DNA of 64,000 bases. Origin: Guptibacillus algicola (GTDB lineage: Bacteria > Bacillota > Bacilli > Bacillales > Guptibacillaceae). Shown in pieces: positions 17,243 to 25,899 of the stretch. Below the pieces are notes generated by a model. The model searched no databases and was not told the DNA's origin. It saw only the letters and a program-made list of their open reading frames with translations. Position numbers and translations under genes: made by a program. The stretch spans positions 62,001 through 126,000 of the forward strand of contig NZ_JAIVAF010000004.1 of assembly GCF_020171805.1 (NCBI RefSeq), given 5' to 3'. Position 1 is the stretch's first letter. Each line of letters begins with the position of its first letter.

Positions 17243-18148
17243 CTATAATGAATGCAGCAAACGATCCAGTTCAGTTACCATACCTGGAATCCATTCTTTC
17301 GATTCCGGAATAGCTTCTGCACCATGATCGATTAGCCACCGAACCATGTAGATCGTCCAGCAAATTCCGCCCATCGTAATTTGCCATTCTAAATCAACCG
17401 AGAGCTCTTCTTCAACCTCATTTCGATACGCATCTGTCAGCTTTTTCGCGCTCACACCATAGTCTTCAGCAGAAGAAATGAGACAATACAAATCTCCAAG
17501 GTGTGGACTCAGGTTCGCATTCGCCCAGTCGATGATCGTTACCTGCTTATTGACTCTCACCATGTTTTTTGGATAGAAATCATTGTGAGTAATCGTGACT
17601 GGGAAGCGTTTATACAGCTCTTCCAACTGCTTTGGAAGAATGTCTAAGGCATGTTGAAGAATGACGTCCTGGTTAATTTCTAATACATGATGTTGCTTCT
17701 TGATATAGAATAAATCGTTGATCAATTTATCCTTTTTCAAATAAAAGACATCTTTGATCGTAGAACCCTTATTCGCAAGTCTTGATCGAACCTCGGATCT
17801 CATAGCAGCTAACTTTCTGGCTGCTTCAATAAAATAAAGCTCTTCAGGATGCTCCTCAACACTTTTCCCTTTTACATCTTCCATCAATAAGATTCCTACA
17901 GAACCTTCTGAAATCGCGTTGTAAATGATAGGTGAGTCGACTTTTAACGGACGAAGTAGATGTTCGTAAACGGATGCCTCACGCGAATTTTCTCCCATTC
18001 CTTTCTTCGCAATCATCGTGTTTCCACCTGGCATCGTTACTCTCCAAACTTCTGATAGTGACCACTGTCGCAAAGACTTCCAAACAACGGCATTCTTCAG
18101 AGCTGGAACAAGATGAATATATTCCGTCCAAGCATTTGGCGTGTTCAT
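17243..18148 (-). CDS. APH-fold (aminoglycoside/choline-kinase-like) phosphotransferase
   Basis: 301 residues. The ATP lysine region is NTMIAKKGMG; the catalytic loop is ITHNDFYPKNMV, and the Mg-binding segment is IIDWANANLSPHLGDLY. These show an active small-molecule kinase of the APH superfamily. The operon with a nucleoside phosphorylase argues for a sugar, nucleoside or choline-like substrate rather than antibiotic resistance. AAAGGGG precedes the start. Confidence 0.85.
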   Translation of the reverse strand: MNTPNAWTEYIHLVPALKNAVVWKSLRQWSLSEVWRVTMPGGNTMIAKKGMGENSREASVYEHLLRPLKVDSPIIYNAISEGSVGILLMEDVKGKSVEEHPEELYFIEAARKLAAMRSEVRSRLANKGSTIKDVFYLKKDKLINDLFYIKKQHHVLEINQDVILQHALDILPKQLEELYKRFPVTITHNDFYPKNMVRVNKQVTIIDWANANLSPHLGDLYCLISSAEDYGVSAKKLTDAYRNEVEEELSVDLEWQITMGGICWTIYMVRWLIDHGAEAIPESKEWIPGMVTELDRLLHSL

Positions 18149-18184
18149 CGCTTCACCCCTTTAGATGTTCAAGATTAAAGGAAA

Positions 18185-18208
18185 ATGAAGCTGCTCAAGC
18201 AGCTTCAT
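18185..18208 (-). terminator. terminator after GNAT gene
   Basis: Near-perfect palindrome ATGAAGCTGCT/AGCAGCTTCAT with a two-base loop and T-rich 3' end on the minus strand, after the GNAT stop codon at 18217. Confidence 0.75.
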
Positions 18209-18216
18209 CTTATTCT

Positions 18217-18681
18217 TCATAAATTCTTCTTCATCGAAATCGAAGAAGGTTGATAGCCATTCTTCTGATAAAGCTGGATCGCTCGATCATTATTCCCAAA
18301 AACACTTAAACCGAGAGAAGAGATCCCCATCTCCCTCACGACTTCTTCACACTTCATTAACGTCTTCGAGCCATATCCTTTACCTCTAAATTGTTCATCG
18401 ATGTAAATATGATAAAGGTACGCATGCCTTGTTTCCTCATTCACATTGAACCACAACAATCCTACCCTTGATTCAGTAATAGCATCATGAACAAGATACA
18501 AGTAGTGACCTTTCGTCGCAACACCATCTGGAAAGGTTTCTTCAAAGAACGTTTGAGACTCTTCTAACGCTTTTTTGGGTGGAACATTAAAGTTAGTTGA
18601 AATATCCCTTGAATAATCAGGAATCATAAATGCAAGATAATCTTCAAAGTCTTTCTGAGTCATTTCTCTCAATGTAATCAT
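18217..18681 (-). CDS. GNAT acetyltransferase
   Basis: 154 residues preceded by GAGGAG. The acetyl-CoA binding loop is EQFRGKGYGSKTLM; a Y-H-IYID strand precedes it and the terminal GLSVFGNNDRAIQLYQKNGY contains the conserved N-x-x-A-x-x-x-Y signature of motif B. Typical single-domain N-acetyltransferase; the acceptor is unknown. Confidence 0.88.
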   Translation of the reverse strand: MITLREMTQKDFEDYLAFMIPDYSRDISTNFNVPPKKALEESQTFFEETFPDGVATKGHYLYLVHDAITESRVGLLWFNVNEETRHAYLYHIYIDEQFRGKGYGSKTLMKCEEVVREMGISSLGLSVFGNNDRAIQLYQKNGYQPSSISMKKNL

Positions 18682-18837
18682 AAGCTAATCTCCTCATTTG
18701 CAGTGTTTTACTTATAAATATCTACCCTCAAAAAGTAAACCTGTACGCAAATGATGATCATTCGTCTCACTGCCCAGGTTTACTTAAGCAAACCACGGGA
18801 CACACATGAAATTAGTAGAGATCATTTTGTTTCCTCC

Positions 18838-19764
18838 TTAGCCGATGTAATCCAGCGCTTCCTTCAACATATCTTGAAAGTTTACTGGATACTCATGATC
18901 TAAATCTGATACAATCTTAACCTTATGCTGAATGTTTCGCTTCACTAAAAGCTCTCCAAACCTGTTTGCACCTTCAAAGCAATCCTCATCTTGCTCACCG
19001 CAGATGATGTAGCCCTTCATATCCTTATCAAGGTTATCGAGCAATTCTTCCCACTCTTCTACTTCTGGTAACCACGGAGCAACAAAGATAAACCCTTTAA
19101 CTGGTAATTCCTTCTTCACCATAGCATGAAGTGCAACGCGACACCCAGCAGAAAAGCCTCCGATTGTAATGTCATCATACCCCTCACGCCATTGTTGGAT
19201 ATGAGTTACAAGCTCATCGGATCCTTTTTCGAGATCGTCCCATTCGTAAGCATCAGAGAACTGAATTTGAGAAGACTGTGGAAGTGCGAGTGTGATTCCG
19301 TCTGACACGACGGACTTCCAATACTCTTCCGTTAACGCGATGTTCTCCTGATCGCCGTGCAATGCGATAAGCAATCGTTTTTCCACACCGTCTTCAGAAT
19401 CCGAAATAATCTTTAATTCAGGCTTTGCCGCCGCTTTCGCTTTTTCTTCTCTCTTCTTACAAATCTGTGCTAGTTCTTGGAACTCGCTTGTATCTTTGAT
19501 CGAATCAAGGTCTTCATCTGCCATCAAGTAGTCATACGAATACCAGTAACCGTGATCGATAACAGCTTCCCTCATCAATCCTAATGCTTCTTCTTTCAAA
19601 TCTGAAGCTGCAGCAAGCGCATATTGAAAATTGTAGATCTGTGTTCGATTTCCATCGACCTCGTCAGCATGCTGCTCAATATAGCGAAAAGCTTCTAAGC
19701 TTCCATCGTTCTCATATCTTTCGATCGTTTTATTCAGTAATTGTGTATATGTCAACTCTTTCAT
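18838..19764 (-). CDS. alpha/beta hydrolase with N-terminal helical (TPR-like) region
   Basis: 308 residues from the ATG at 19764 (GGAGG six bases upstream). The first ~110 residues are helical (tetratricopeptide-like, including NFQYALAAASDLKEEALGLM). The hydrolase part starts with LIALHGDQEN, has a nucleophile elbow TIGGFSAGCRVAL with serine, an acidic residue near CGEQDED and the catalytic histidine in SDLDHEYP. This layout resembles phospholipase/carboxylesterase-type hydrolases; substrate unknown. Confidence 0.8.
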   Translation of the reverse strand: MKELTYTQLLNKTIERYENDGSLEAFRYIEQHADEVDGNRTQIYNFQYALAAASDLKEEALGLMREAVIDHGYWYSYDYLMADEDLDSIKDTSEFQELAQICKKREEKAKAAAKPELKIISDSEDGVEKRLLIALHGDQENIALTEEYWKSVVSDGITLALPQSSQIQFSDAYEWDDLEKGSDELVTHIQQWREGYDDITIGGFSAGCRVALHAMVKKELPVKGFIFVAPWLPEVEEWEELLDNLDKDMKGYIICGEQDEDCFEGANRFGELLVKRNIQHKVKIVSDLDHEYPVNFQDMLKEALDYIG

Positions 19765-19786
19765 GCGTTCCTCCAATAATTCATCA

Positions 19787-20233
19787 TTACTCTCCACTCG
19801 GAGCATATGACTGGTCTCGTACGACTACGGTTTCTGGTACAAATTTAATTAAAACATTACTGTCTCCTAATCCCTGAAAATTAGGTGACCATTCTTCTTC
19901 ATTCGGTCCCAAATACCTTGTCAGAAGTCGCGTCGCTATTCCTTTATCAAACTTCTCTACGGTAGCTGATCCTCTAAATCCTGCATGCAATACTTTACCA
20001 GTGCGACGATCAAAATCTACGATTCCAATCGCGCATTTCGAATTTTCCTCTATTCTTTTCGGAAATGTATCTGAAGGTGGTGTACCTATAATCCATATGC
20101 ACTGATCTTCCCAATAAAACCAAACGGGAGACTCCCTCGGACCCTCATCTGCCATCGTCGAGAGATGTGCAAATAATGGCTTCTTCATAAATTCATCAAG
20201 ATCGAAGCTCCGATTTCCGCTGATTATTTTCAT
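19787..20233 (-). CDS. pyridoxamine 5'-phosphate oxidase-like (split-barrel flavin) protein
   Basis: 148 residues starting MKIISGNRSF. The FAHLSTMADEGPRESPVWFYWED pattern and a following IIGTPPSDTFPKRI strand are typical of the PNPOx-like FMN/F420 split-barrel family. Members bind FMN or haem and reduce or oxidise small molecules; no specific reaction can be assigned. AAGGATG lies upstream. Confidence 0.8.
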   Translation of the reverse strand: MKIISGNRSFDLDEFMKKPLFAHLSTMADEGPRESPVWFYWEDQCIWIIGTPPSDTFPKRIEENSKCAIGIVDFDRRTGKVLHAGFRGSATVEKFDKGIATRLLTRYLGPNEEEWSPNFQGLGDSNVLIKFVPETVVVRDQSYAPSGE

Positions 20234-20428
20234 TATGTATCATCCTTAAATATATAAATTATAGTTCCCTAACCTTCACATCAACTTCTAGTTATCGAGG
20301 ATCAATACCTTTTTAAATATCGATTTCTATTTATTCAGTTATTTTAGCTGACTTGATTAAAAGTTAGGACATCTTACACAAACCGTATACCTCTCATAGA
20401 GTAACAAAAACGAATCGAAGGTGTAAAA

Positions 20429-20809
20429 ATGAAATACAGGTATGCAACGGCACTAAACTGTATCGATGGTAGGACTCAAATCCCTGTCACAGAATGGATA
20501 ATCAACCATGTTGGGGTGGACTTTGTGGACTTAATTACCGAACCTGGAATGGACCGCGTCTTATCACATGGGTCTTGGCATGAAATTGACAAGATCAGAA
20601 GAAATGCAATCGTTTCAATTGATGCTCATAACTCTCACGTCATCGCAGTCGTAGGTCACTATGATTGTGCCGCCAACCCAGTAAGTGATTTTCAGCATTT
20701 AGATGATATTAATAATTCTGTCCAAACCGTTAAGTCGTGGTGTCTACCAGTGGAAGTTATTGGACTTTTCGTTGATGCTCAGTGGCGTGTACATGTAATT
20801 CCCAATTAA
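20429..20809 (+). CDS. small carbonic-anhydrase-like protein (Pro_CA_2 type)
   Basis: 126 residues. TALNCIDGRTQ near the start and VVGHYDCAANP in the middle give a Cys-Asp-Arg and a His-x-x-Cys arrangement like the zinc ligands of beta-carbonic anhydrases, but the protein is only about half the usual length. This fits the small putative carbonic anhydrase family (Pro_CA_2). Zinc binding is likely; CO2 hydration is not proven for this family. It is a single gene. Confidence 0.7.
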   Translation: MKYRYATALNCIDGRTQIPVTEWIINHVGVDFVDLITEPGMDRVLSHGSWHEIDKIRRNAIVSIDAHNSHVIAVVGHYDCAANPVSDFQHLDDINNSVQTVKSWCLPVEVIGLFVDAQWRVHVIPN

Positions 20810-20839
20810 GTTTCGTTAAGGTTGTTTTGTAGAAGCTTG

Positions 20840-20858
20840 TATTTGAATCATTCAAATA
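20840..20858. promoter_or_regulatory. perfect 9-1-9 palindrome
   Basis: TATTTGAATCATTCAAATA is a perfect palindrome around a central C, with the size of an operator for a dimeric repressor such as a Fur-superfamily protein, although it does not match the Fur, PerR or Zur consensus. It lies 31 bases after the carbonic-anhydrase-like gene and 174 bases before the CBO0543-type genes. Confidence 0.45.
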
Positions 20859-20878
20859 TTTGGCCTCACTATGGCTTA

Positions 20879-20909
20879 GGTTAAAGCGATCTTAAAGATC
20901 GTTTCAACC
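20879..20909. repeat. long near-perfect inverted repeat
   Basis: 15-base arms GGTTAAAGCGATCTT and AAGATCGTTTCAACC are separated by one base, with wobble pairs only near the outer end. It could be the terminator of the carbonic-anhydrase-like gene (no T tract follows) or an operator of the genes downstream. Confidence 0.55.
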
Positions 20910-21031
20910 GAGTCAAGCTCCCTTCCACGAAACAATATTACTTCTCAACATAATTAACAGCAAAACAAACGAATATTCCTTCCCTCTTTGAAAAAGCTAT
21001 AAGATGTGCAGATAAAAAGGGGCAATGAACT

Positions 21032-21547
21032 ATGTACATAGTAGGAACTCTATGTTGGGTGATTGCGGCTAGACTATTCGGAGACTGGCGCCATTGGGAG
21101 AAGTATCACCATACCATACTTTATTTTATAGTATCTGATCTTCTCTATAACTTCATAACTTCCCATTATCCACTATGGGAGTATACTGAAAGTAATTTTC
21201 TACCTAACCACACTACAATAAATTTAATGGTTATGTTTATTATCTATCCTTGTACGATATTGATTTATCTCCCTTATTTAGAAAAGCTCAGAAAACCATT
21301 CTCCAAGTTTCTCTATATTTCGGCTTGGGTAGGATTCTATGTTTTTTGTGAGTGGCTGTTCTCACTTATTGATCTATTCCACTATCACAACGGTTGGACA
21401 CTGTTTAGCTCTTTTGTCTTTGACTACATCATGTTCTCGATGCTCTATTTGCATTTCAAAAGACCGCTTCTTGCTTATGTAATCTCTGTTCCAATCATTA
21501 TCATCCTGCTCATCGTTTACAATGTTCCTGTAAGCGAGTGGAGATAG
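21032..21547 (+). CDS. CBO0543-type multi-helix membrane protein (first of three)
   Basis: 171 residues, about five membrane helices. The early ARLFGDWRHWEKYHHT stretch, the LYNFITSHYPLWEYTES segment and FCEWLFSLIDLFHYHNGW are the conserved parts of the CBO0543 family. Function unknown. AAAGGGG precedes the start. It begins a tandem of three related-looking membrane proteins. Confidence 0.7.
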   Translation: MYIVGTLCWVIAARLFGDWRHWEKYHHTILYFIVSDLLYNFITSHYPLWEYTESNFLPNHTTINLMVMFIIYPCTILIYLPYLEKLRKPFSKFLYISAWVGFYVFCEWLFSLIDLFHYHNGWTLFSSFVFDYIMFSMLYLHFKRPLLAYVISVPIIIILLIVYNVPVSEWR

Positions 21548-21562
21548 CTAAGGAGGAGAACA

Positions 21563-22045
21563 ATGGCCCTATCTATAGCGATTACCATTTCAATAATCCT
21601 TTTACACCTCTCTATTTTTCAACACAGCAAGCACTCATTTCTTGATAACTCAATCGTTTTTTTTGTCGTATCCATCTTCATTATGAATTACTTAACAATC
21701 ATTGCGTGGAACAAGGAATTCATTGCGGTATCAACTGATGATTCTTTGTTCGTTTCGTTTCTCCTTCATCGAAATCTTATCACACCACTTCTCATAGTCC
21801 TTTTCGCCAATACATTTCGAAAACAGAAAGGCGTCCTTGTGAAGGTGGGGTTACTGGCAAGTACCTTGCTCATCATGTATCTCTTCAATTTTGGATCTGT
21901 TTATTTCGATGTTGAGAATTATAAAGAATGGAACTTACTCCTTGCATCGATGATGGATTTCATCGTGCTAACTATTGGCGTTGTTACTCTCCATTTCGTA
22001 GTGTTTCTCAAAACGAAGGAGACTCAGAACTATGGAGGTCTATGA
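21563..22045 (+). CDS. membrane protein of unknown function (second of three)
   Basis: 160 residues, almost entirely hydrophobic, with about five helices. It follows the first gene by 15 bases with GGAGG in between. It lacks the clear CBO0543 motifs of its neighbours; a central NYLTIIAWNKEFIAV segment is the only polar stretch of note. The spacing and the overlap with the next gene show they are one operon, perhaps one membrane complex. Confidence 0.6.
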   Translation: MALSIAITISIILLHLSIFQHSKHSFLDNSIVFFVVSIFIMNYLTIIAWNKEFIAVSTDDSLFVSFLLHRNLITPLLIVLFANTFRKQKGVLVKVGLLASTLLIMYLFNFGSVYFDVENYKEWNLLLASMMDFIVLTIGVVTLHFVVFLKTKETQNYGGL

Positions 22046-22514
22046 TCAATCGTTCAATCAAAATGAGTGGTTCGTTATTATAAGTATCTTTGTCTTATTC
22101 ACTTTGCTTTTTGTATTGCCAAAGCTCTTCTCATTACTAGAAACGATCGGGTACTGTTTGTTCGGCTTATTCATCGGGATGTTTAGCGATCAGACACTTA
22201 GCATAGCTCCTTGGGATTTCTATGATGTGAATGACACGGCAGCCTATCAGGTAACGGATTTCTTAAGCTACCTTATGTATTGTCCATACAGCTATTTCTT
22301 TGTTTACTTCTATGTAAGATTGAACATTAAAGGCCCCTATACGATCCTCTACATCGTGATTTGGACTGCTGCTTCCCTTTTAATGGAATGGATTGGAACA
22401 AAAATAGGCCTATATCATTTCAATAAAGGCTACTCGATGTATTGGTCTGTGCCTATCTACTTGTTCTTTCAATCAATCTTGGTTATTTACTTTGAGGTGA
22501 CTAAACGAACATAA
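22032..22514 (+). CDS. CBO0543-type membrane protein (third of three)
   Basis: 160 residues with about five helices. It overlaps the second gene by 14 bases. LFIGMFSDQTLSIAPWDFYDV, the SYLMYCPYSYFFVYFYV helix and LMEWIGTKIGLYHFNKGY parallel the loop and glutamate-tryptophan features of the first protein, so the two are probably paralogues. Function unknown. Confidence 0.65.
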   Translation: MEVYDQSFNQNEWFVIISIFVLFTLLFVLPKLFSLLETIGYCLFGLFIGMFSDQTLSIAPWDFYDVNDTAAYQVTDFLSYLMYCPYSYFFVYFYVRLNIKGPYTILYIVIWTAASLLMEWIGTKIGLYHFNKGYSMYWSVPIYLFFQSILVIYFEVTKRT

Positions 22515-22526
22515 CCATACACCTTA

Positions 22527-23384
22527 TTATCGATATTCTCTGATTCCATTTTCAAATGCCCTAGCATCGTTATGTTCAATTCCATGAAGAGCTTCTTGCA
22601 ACGCGAACGTTTCTTTGTAAAACATGACGCGTTCTAGTATGTCTTGTCCGTCAGGGTATAACGAGAGACACCGACGTATGAAATTCTCTCCATAGCTTGC
22701 GAATAGCCCTGCGAAATCATAGGCTGAATCACCAATCTCGGTTTCTCCAAAATCAATTATCCCAGTTATTTCATATCTTTCAGGGTCCCACAAAATATTG
22801 GATGCTCCGAAATCACCATGAATTCGTTTCTTATTAACACCGGCATGTTTCTCATTCCTTAAGAATGATTCGAACAGATTAGAAACTTCCCACTTAGCAT
22901 CTTGCCTCATATAAGAAAATAACTTCTTCTGAATCCTTACATACAGATCCTCAACTTCACGATGGATATCCTCGCTGCTTTGATCACCTGATGAAGTAGC
23001 ATGTAGCTCGGTGAGAAATGTGACGAGCTGTCTCGCGATTCGCTCTTTGTCTTCTTCCTTTGTAAACCTATGGAAGTTCTCTCTCCACAAAGGCTCCCCT
23101 TCTATCATTTCATACCCAGCGAAAACCTTACCAGCCTCATATGGGTCAAATGATTGATAAGTAGGAGAAGGGATTGGGAGCGAAACATGCTTTCTAACGT
23201 GATTCAGGACGTCCGTTTCTTTTCGTAACGCTTCGATTCCTTCTTCATACTTTGGAAATCTGAATACGAGCGATTCGTTTACAATGACTACATCGTTGTT
23301 TTGTCCGATCGTATTTTGCTTGATACTCGTTATGTTCAATTCCGGGTAAACAGTATTGATTTGATCTTTATAGTAGGCTTCCAT
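22527..23384 (-). CDS. APH-fold phosphotransferase (aminoglycoside phosphotransferase family)
   Basis: 285 residues from the ATG at 23384 (AAAGGAG eight bases upstream). The ATP site is represented by FRFPKYEEGIEAL, the catalytic loop by RIHGDFGASNILW and the Mg site by GIIDFGETEIGDSAYDFA. The pattern resembles APH(2'')-type and macrolide-kinase-like enzymes, and such genes are often annotated as resistance genes; the real substrate is unknown. Single gene, not related by position to the kinase at 17243. Confidence 0.85.
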   Translation of the reverse strand: MEAYYKDQINTVYPELNITSIKQNTIGQNNDVVIVNESLVFRFPKYEEGIEALRKETDVLNHVRKHVSLPIPSPTYQSFDPYEAGKVFAGYEMIEGEPLWRENFHRFTKEEDKERIARQLVTFLTELHATSSGDQSSEDIHREVEDLYVRIQKKLFSYMRQDAKWEVSNLFESFLRNEKHAGVNKKRIHGDFGASNILWDPERYEITGIIDFGETEIGDSAYDFAGLFASYGENFIRRCLSLYPDGQDILERVMFYKETFALQEALHGIEHNDARAFENGIREYR

Positions 23385-23601
23385 TATCGATCTCCTTTTT
23401 TTGTTACACAAGTTCATACCGTAGTAAAATCATACCCTTTCTCAACATCTAAGTTTACGTATGATTACATTCGGTTATATACCTTGTGTAGTTAAGATTT
23501 CATAATGATTTCATCAGCACATCGGAAAACATTCTCATGTTTCTATACCTTCCATACGTGGAACATAGAACATGAAGACACGTTAAAGGAGAGGTTATAT
23601 A

Positions 23602-23907
23602 ATGAGTAAAGATCCAAAAAGCGCAGCAGCAGAAATGAATCAAGATAAGAAAGATGATATTCTAGAGAACTTTCAGCAATTCAAAGATTATCTAGGCGAC
23701 CAAGTTCATAAAGGTGAGAAACTCGGACTTGGTGAAGAAGGATTAACAAAAGGTGCTAAGCGCGTAGGCGACTACTTAGCAAAACATGAAGATCCACGCA
23801 ACCGTGAACAAAAAGTATTAAACGAGCTATGGAATGTGGCTAACGAAGAAGAACGTAAGCACATCGCTCATGTACTCGTTAAGCTAACTGACGAAACAAA
23901 CAAGTAA
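23602..23907 (+). CDS. DUF3243 protein (YmfJ-like)
   Basis: 101 residues, highly charged and helical. ILENFQQFKDYLGDQV, the GEKLGLGEEGL segment and HEDPRNREQKVLNELW match DUF3243, a Bacillus-wide family of small soluble proteins. The first ~18 residues are an extra polar extension. GGAGAGG precedes the start and a terminator follows. Function unknown. Confidence 0.85.
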   Translation: MSKDPKSAAAEMNQDKKDDILENFQQFKDYLGDQVHKGEKLGLGEEGLTKGAKRVGDYLAKHEDPRNREQKVLNELWNVANEEERKHIAHVLVKLTDETNK

Positions 23908-23976
23908 GTTGATGACGTAACGTCTAGCACGTTACAGTAAGAATAGAGTGTTACCATCTAAGGATGGTTCAGCAAT

Positions 23977-24012
23977 CCCGGGCTCTCACTGGAGATGTGA
24001 GCTCGGGTTTTT
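23977..24012 (+). terminator. terminator after DUF3243 gene
   Basis: GC-rich stem CCCGGGCTC...GCTCGGG with six-base loop, then five Ts on the plus strand. Confidence 0.85.
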
Positions 24013-24793
24013 ATGTTAACCATAGCTTTTTTGCTTCATCTGTAGATAACGCGAGTACTTCGGTAAAATACTTATGTAATGGCATCGATTGATCCCACTG
24101 CTTATAGCATGCGATCAAGCTTGAAAGTTGATCATCGAAGTAATCTTCTACTAACACTTTTACAATTTTTTTGCTTCTCCAATAGTCATAAAAAGCCCCT
24201 GACAAACCATTTTCTTCACCATACCGATACCCTGCTTTACCAAATTCGCTTAAACAGTACTCGCCGAATTGGTCTTTATAATGCTGTATTAACATTTTCT
24301 CAACTTCAACCGTATCGTTAAACTTTTCCTCAGAAAACAATAGCTTCCGTGGGATGTATTCACAAAGCCCTTCTTCAAACCACATATTCACATCGTCACC
24401 TTCAAAATCATCATGAAAAAAGTCAGCATGATGCGTTAGTTCATGTGCCGCAATAGCAGCAACATCAAGAATATCAGTTGAGGCATAATACGTCTTAACC
24501 CTTTCCATCTCCCCATCTACAGTAGACAAGAATAACTCCTTCCAAACTGAAGGATCTGGACTCATATGGATGAGATCGCGTGACGTATAGGCTGGTATAG
24601 GAATGTCAGAATATAGCTCTGTTGCAGATTTCAAGTCGTGAAAAACAATACCTCTAGGCGCTTCAAATGATGTGAGTTTTTTTAGTGAGTTCGTATAATC
24701 CTCTAACACCTCAATCACTTTCAATCCATGTTTCTCAATGTCATTAACCTTCGATGTGTCGGTTACGGATATGGCATACTCCAATTCTTTCAC
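24011..24793 (-). CDS. putative zinc metallopeptidase (HExxH...E, gluzincin-like)
   Basis: 260 residues with no signal peptide. AAHELTHHADFF gives the zinc HExxH, and the downstream NMWFEEGLCEYIPR supplies the third ligand glutamate in the WFxEG pattern of gluzincins. N- and C-terminal parts are helical without a recognised domain. Probably an intracellular peptidase of unknown substrate. GTG start with a weak upstream site, so the start is less sure than the rest. Confidence 0.75.
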   Translation of the reverse strand: MKELEYAISVTDTSKVNDIEKHGLKVIEVLEDYTNSLKKLTSFEAPRGIVFHDLKSATELYSDIPIPAYTSRDLIHMSPDPSVWKELFLSTVDGEMERVKTYYASTDILDVAAIAAHELTHHADFFHDDFEGDDVNMWFEEGLCEYIPRKLLFSEEKFNDTVEVEKMLIQHYKDQFGEYCLSEFGKAGYRYGEENGLSGAFYDYWRSKKIVKVLVEDYFDDQLSSLIACYKQWDQSMPLHKYFTEVLALSTDEAKKLWLT

Positions 24794-24871
24794 CTCTAAC
24801 TCAAGTAGAATATTTTTCTATTTTTTATAATTTATGGTTTAAACGTAACATAGACGGGTATTAGATAGAAC

Positions 24872-24905
24872 AAAAAAGCACACATCTCTTCAATCTGATG
24901 TGTAC
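24872..24905 (-). terminator. terminator after PAS-STAS gene
   Basis: Stem GCACACATC/GATGTGTAC with a 10-base loop and six Ts on the minus strand. Confidence 0.8.
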
Positions 24906-24916
24906 AACGGTTCGCC

Positions 24917-25696
24917 TCACGTACTATTCAAACCTTTTAGAGCGTGCTGAACACTTGCCACTGTCCTTAGGCTACCTATATCTAATCCTGCCTGAACAGC
25001 TTTTTGAACAAGCTCTGGTCGAAATCCAGTATATATTGTCGATACTCCTAGCAACTCTAGCACTGCCTTCATCTTGAAAAGAAACAGAGCCACCCCGTCG
25101 TTAATTGTATAAATTCCTGATACATCGACAATCAAGTGCTGCAACTTCTTCTCATGAACCTTTCTCGGTATGTTGTCTAACACGTGTTCGATTCGCTCAT
25201 CATCTAGCATACCAATCAGTGGGAAAACGGCAATTCCATCGAACACAGGCACGATAGGTAAACCAATTTCGTCCAACACTTCTTTAAGCTTTCGATCACT
25301 ATTTTTTCGTGAGGTAATATCTCGAATGATCGATTGGATTGCAGGGACATTACCGAACACAACCGCATGGCAGTACCATTCCACCTCGATCAGCGAACCA
25401 TCTAAATTAAACATCTCTGTTTCAAAAATTTTACCGATCTGCCTCTCTGTCATCATTTTCTCAATGCGTGCCTTAACATAATCTCTTTGGTCACTTTTAA
25501 ATAAATCAAGAACATCTAAACCAATAATGTGATCTTTTGTGCCATCAAGAAAGTCTGCACCAGATTGATTAATAAAAAGGATTTCATGGTTAGAATGAAT
25601 CACAATCGCTTCGTTCGAGTACTCAAGGCTTTGCTTAAAGACGTGTGCCTTCTCATTACCTGTTAAATTTCCAATAGCAGGTTGTTGTTCCATCAT
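24917..25696 (-). CDS. PAS-STAS protein (RsbR/YtvA-like stressosome-type)
   Basis: 259 residues; ATG at 25696 with AGGAG seven bases upstream. The N-terminal ~135 form a PAS domain (SLEYSNEAIVIHSNHEILFINQ..., ending IQSIIRDITSRK). It lacks the GxNCRFLQ flavin-cysteine motif, so it is not a LOV light sensor like YtvA. The C-terminal ~120 form a STAS domain with LIVDVSGIYTINDGVALFLF, where the usual phosphorylatable Thr/Ser positions appear as T-I-N-D. It may join a stressosome controlling a sigma-B-type pathway; this is inference from domain order. Confidence 0.82.
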   Translation of the reverse strand: MMEQQPAIGNLTGNEKAHVFKQSLEYSNEAIVIHSNHEILFINQSGADFLDGTKDHIIGLDVLDLFKSDQRDYVKARIEKMMTERQIGKIFETEMFNLDGSLIEVEWYCHAVVFGNVPAIQSIIRDITSRKNSDRKLKEVLDEIGLPIVPVFDGIAVFPLIGMLDDERIEHVLDNIPRKVHEKKLQHLIVDVSGIYTINDGVALFLFKMKAVLELLGVSTIYTGFRPELVQKAVQAGLDIGSLRTVASVQHALKGLNST

Positions 25697-25899
25697 TCCC
25701 CTTCTCCTAAAAGATGTCACGAACGACAATGGCTACAGTCTGCTTTGGTTTTGGCTTCCTACAATGCTTCCCCTACCTCAATGCTCAAAATGTATACCAA
25801 ACTCTTTCTTCTTCAGTCGTTAAAATCCTTTTTTTCTACAAGAAACTCACTCTTTTTTTACGAAACTCCTCTAATTTACCAGAATTATGAAAACAGAAC

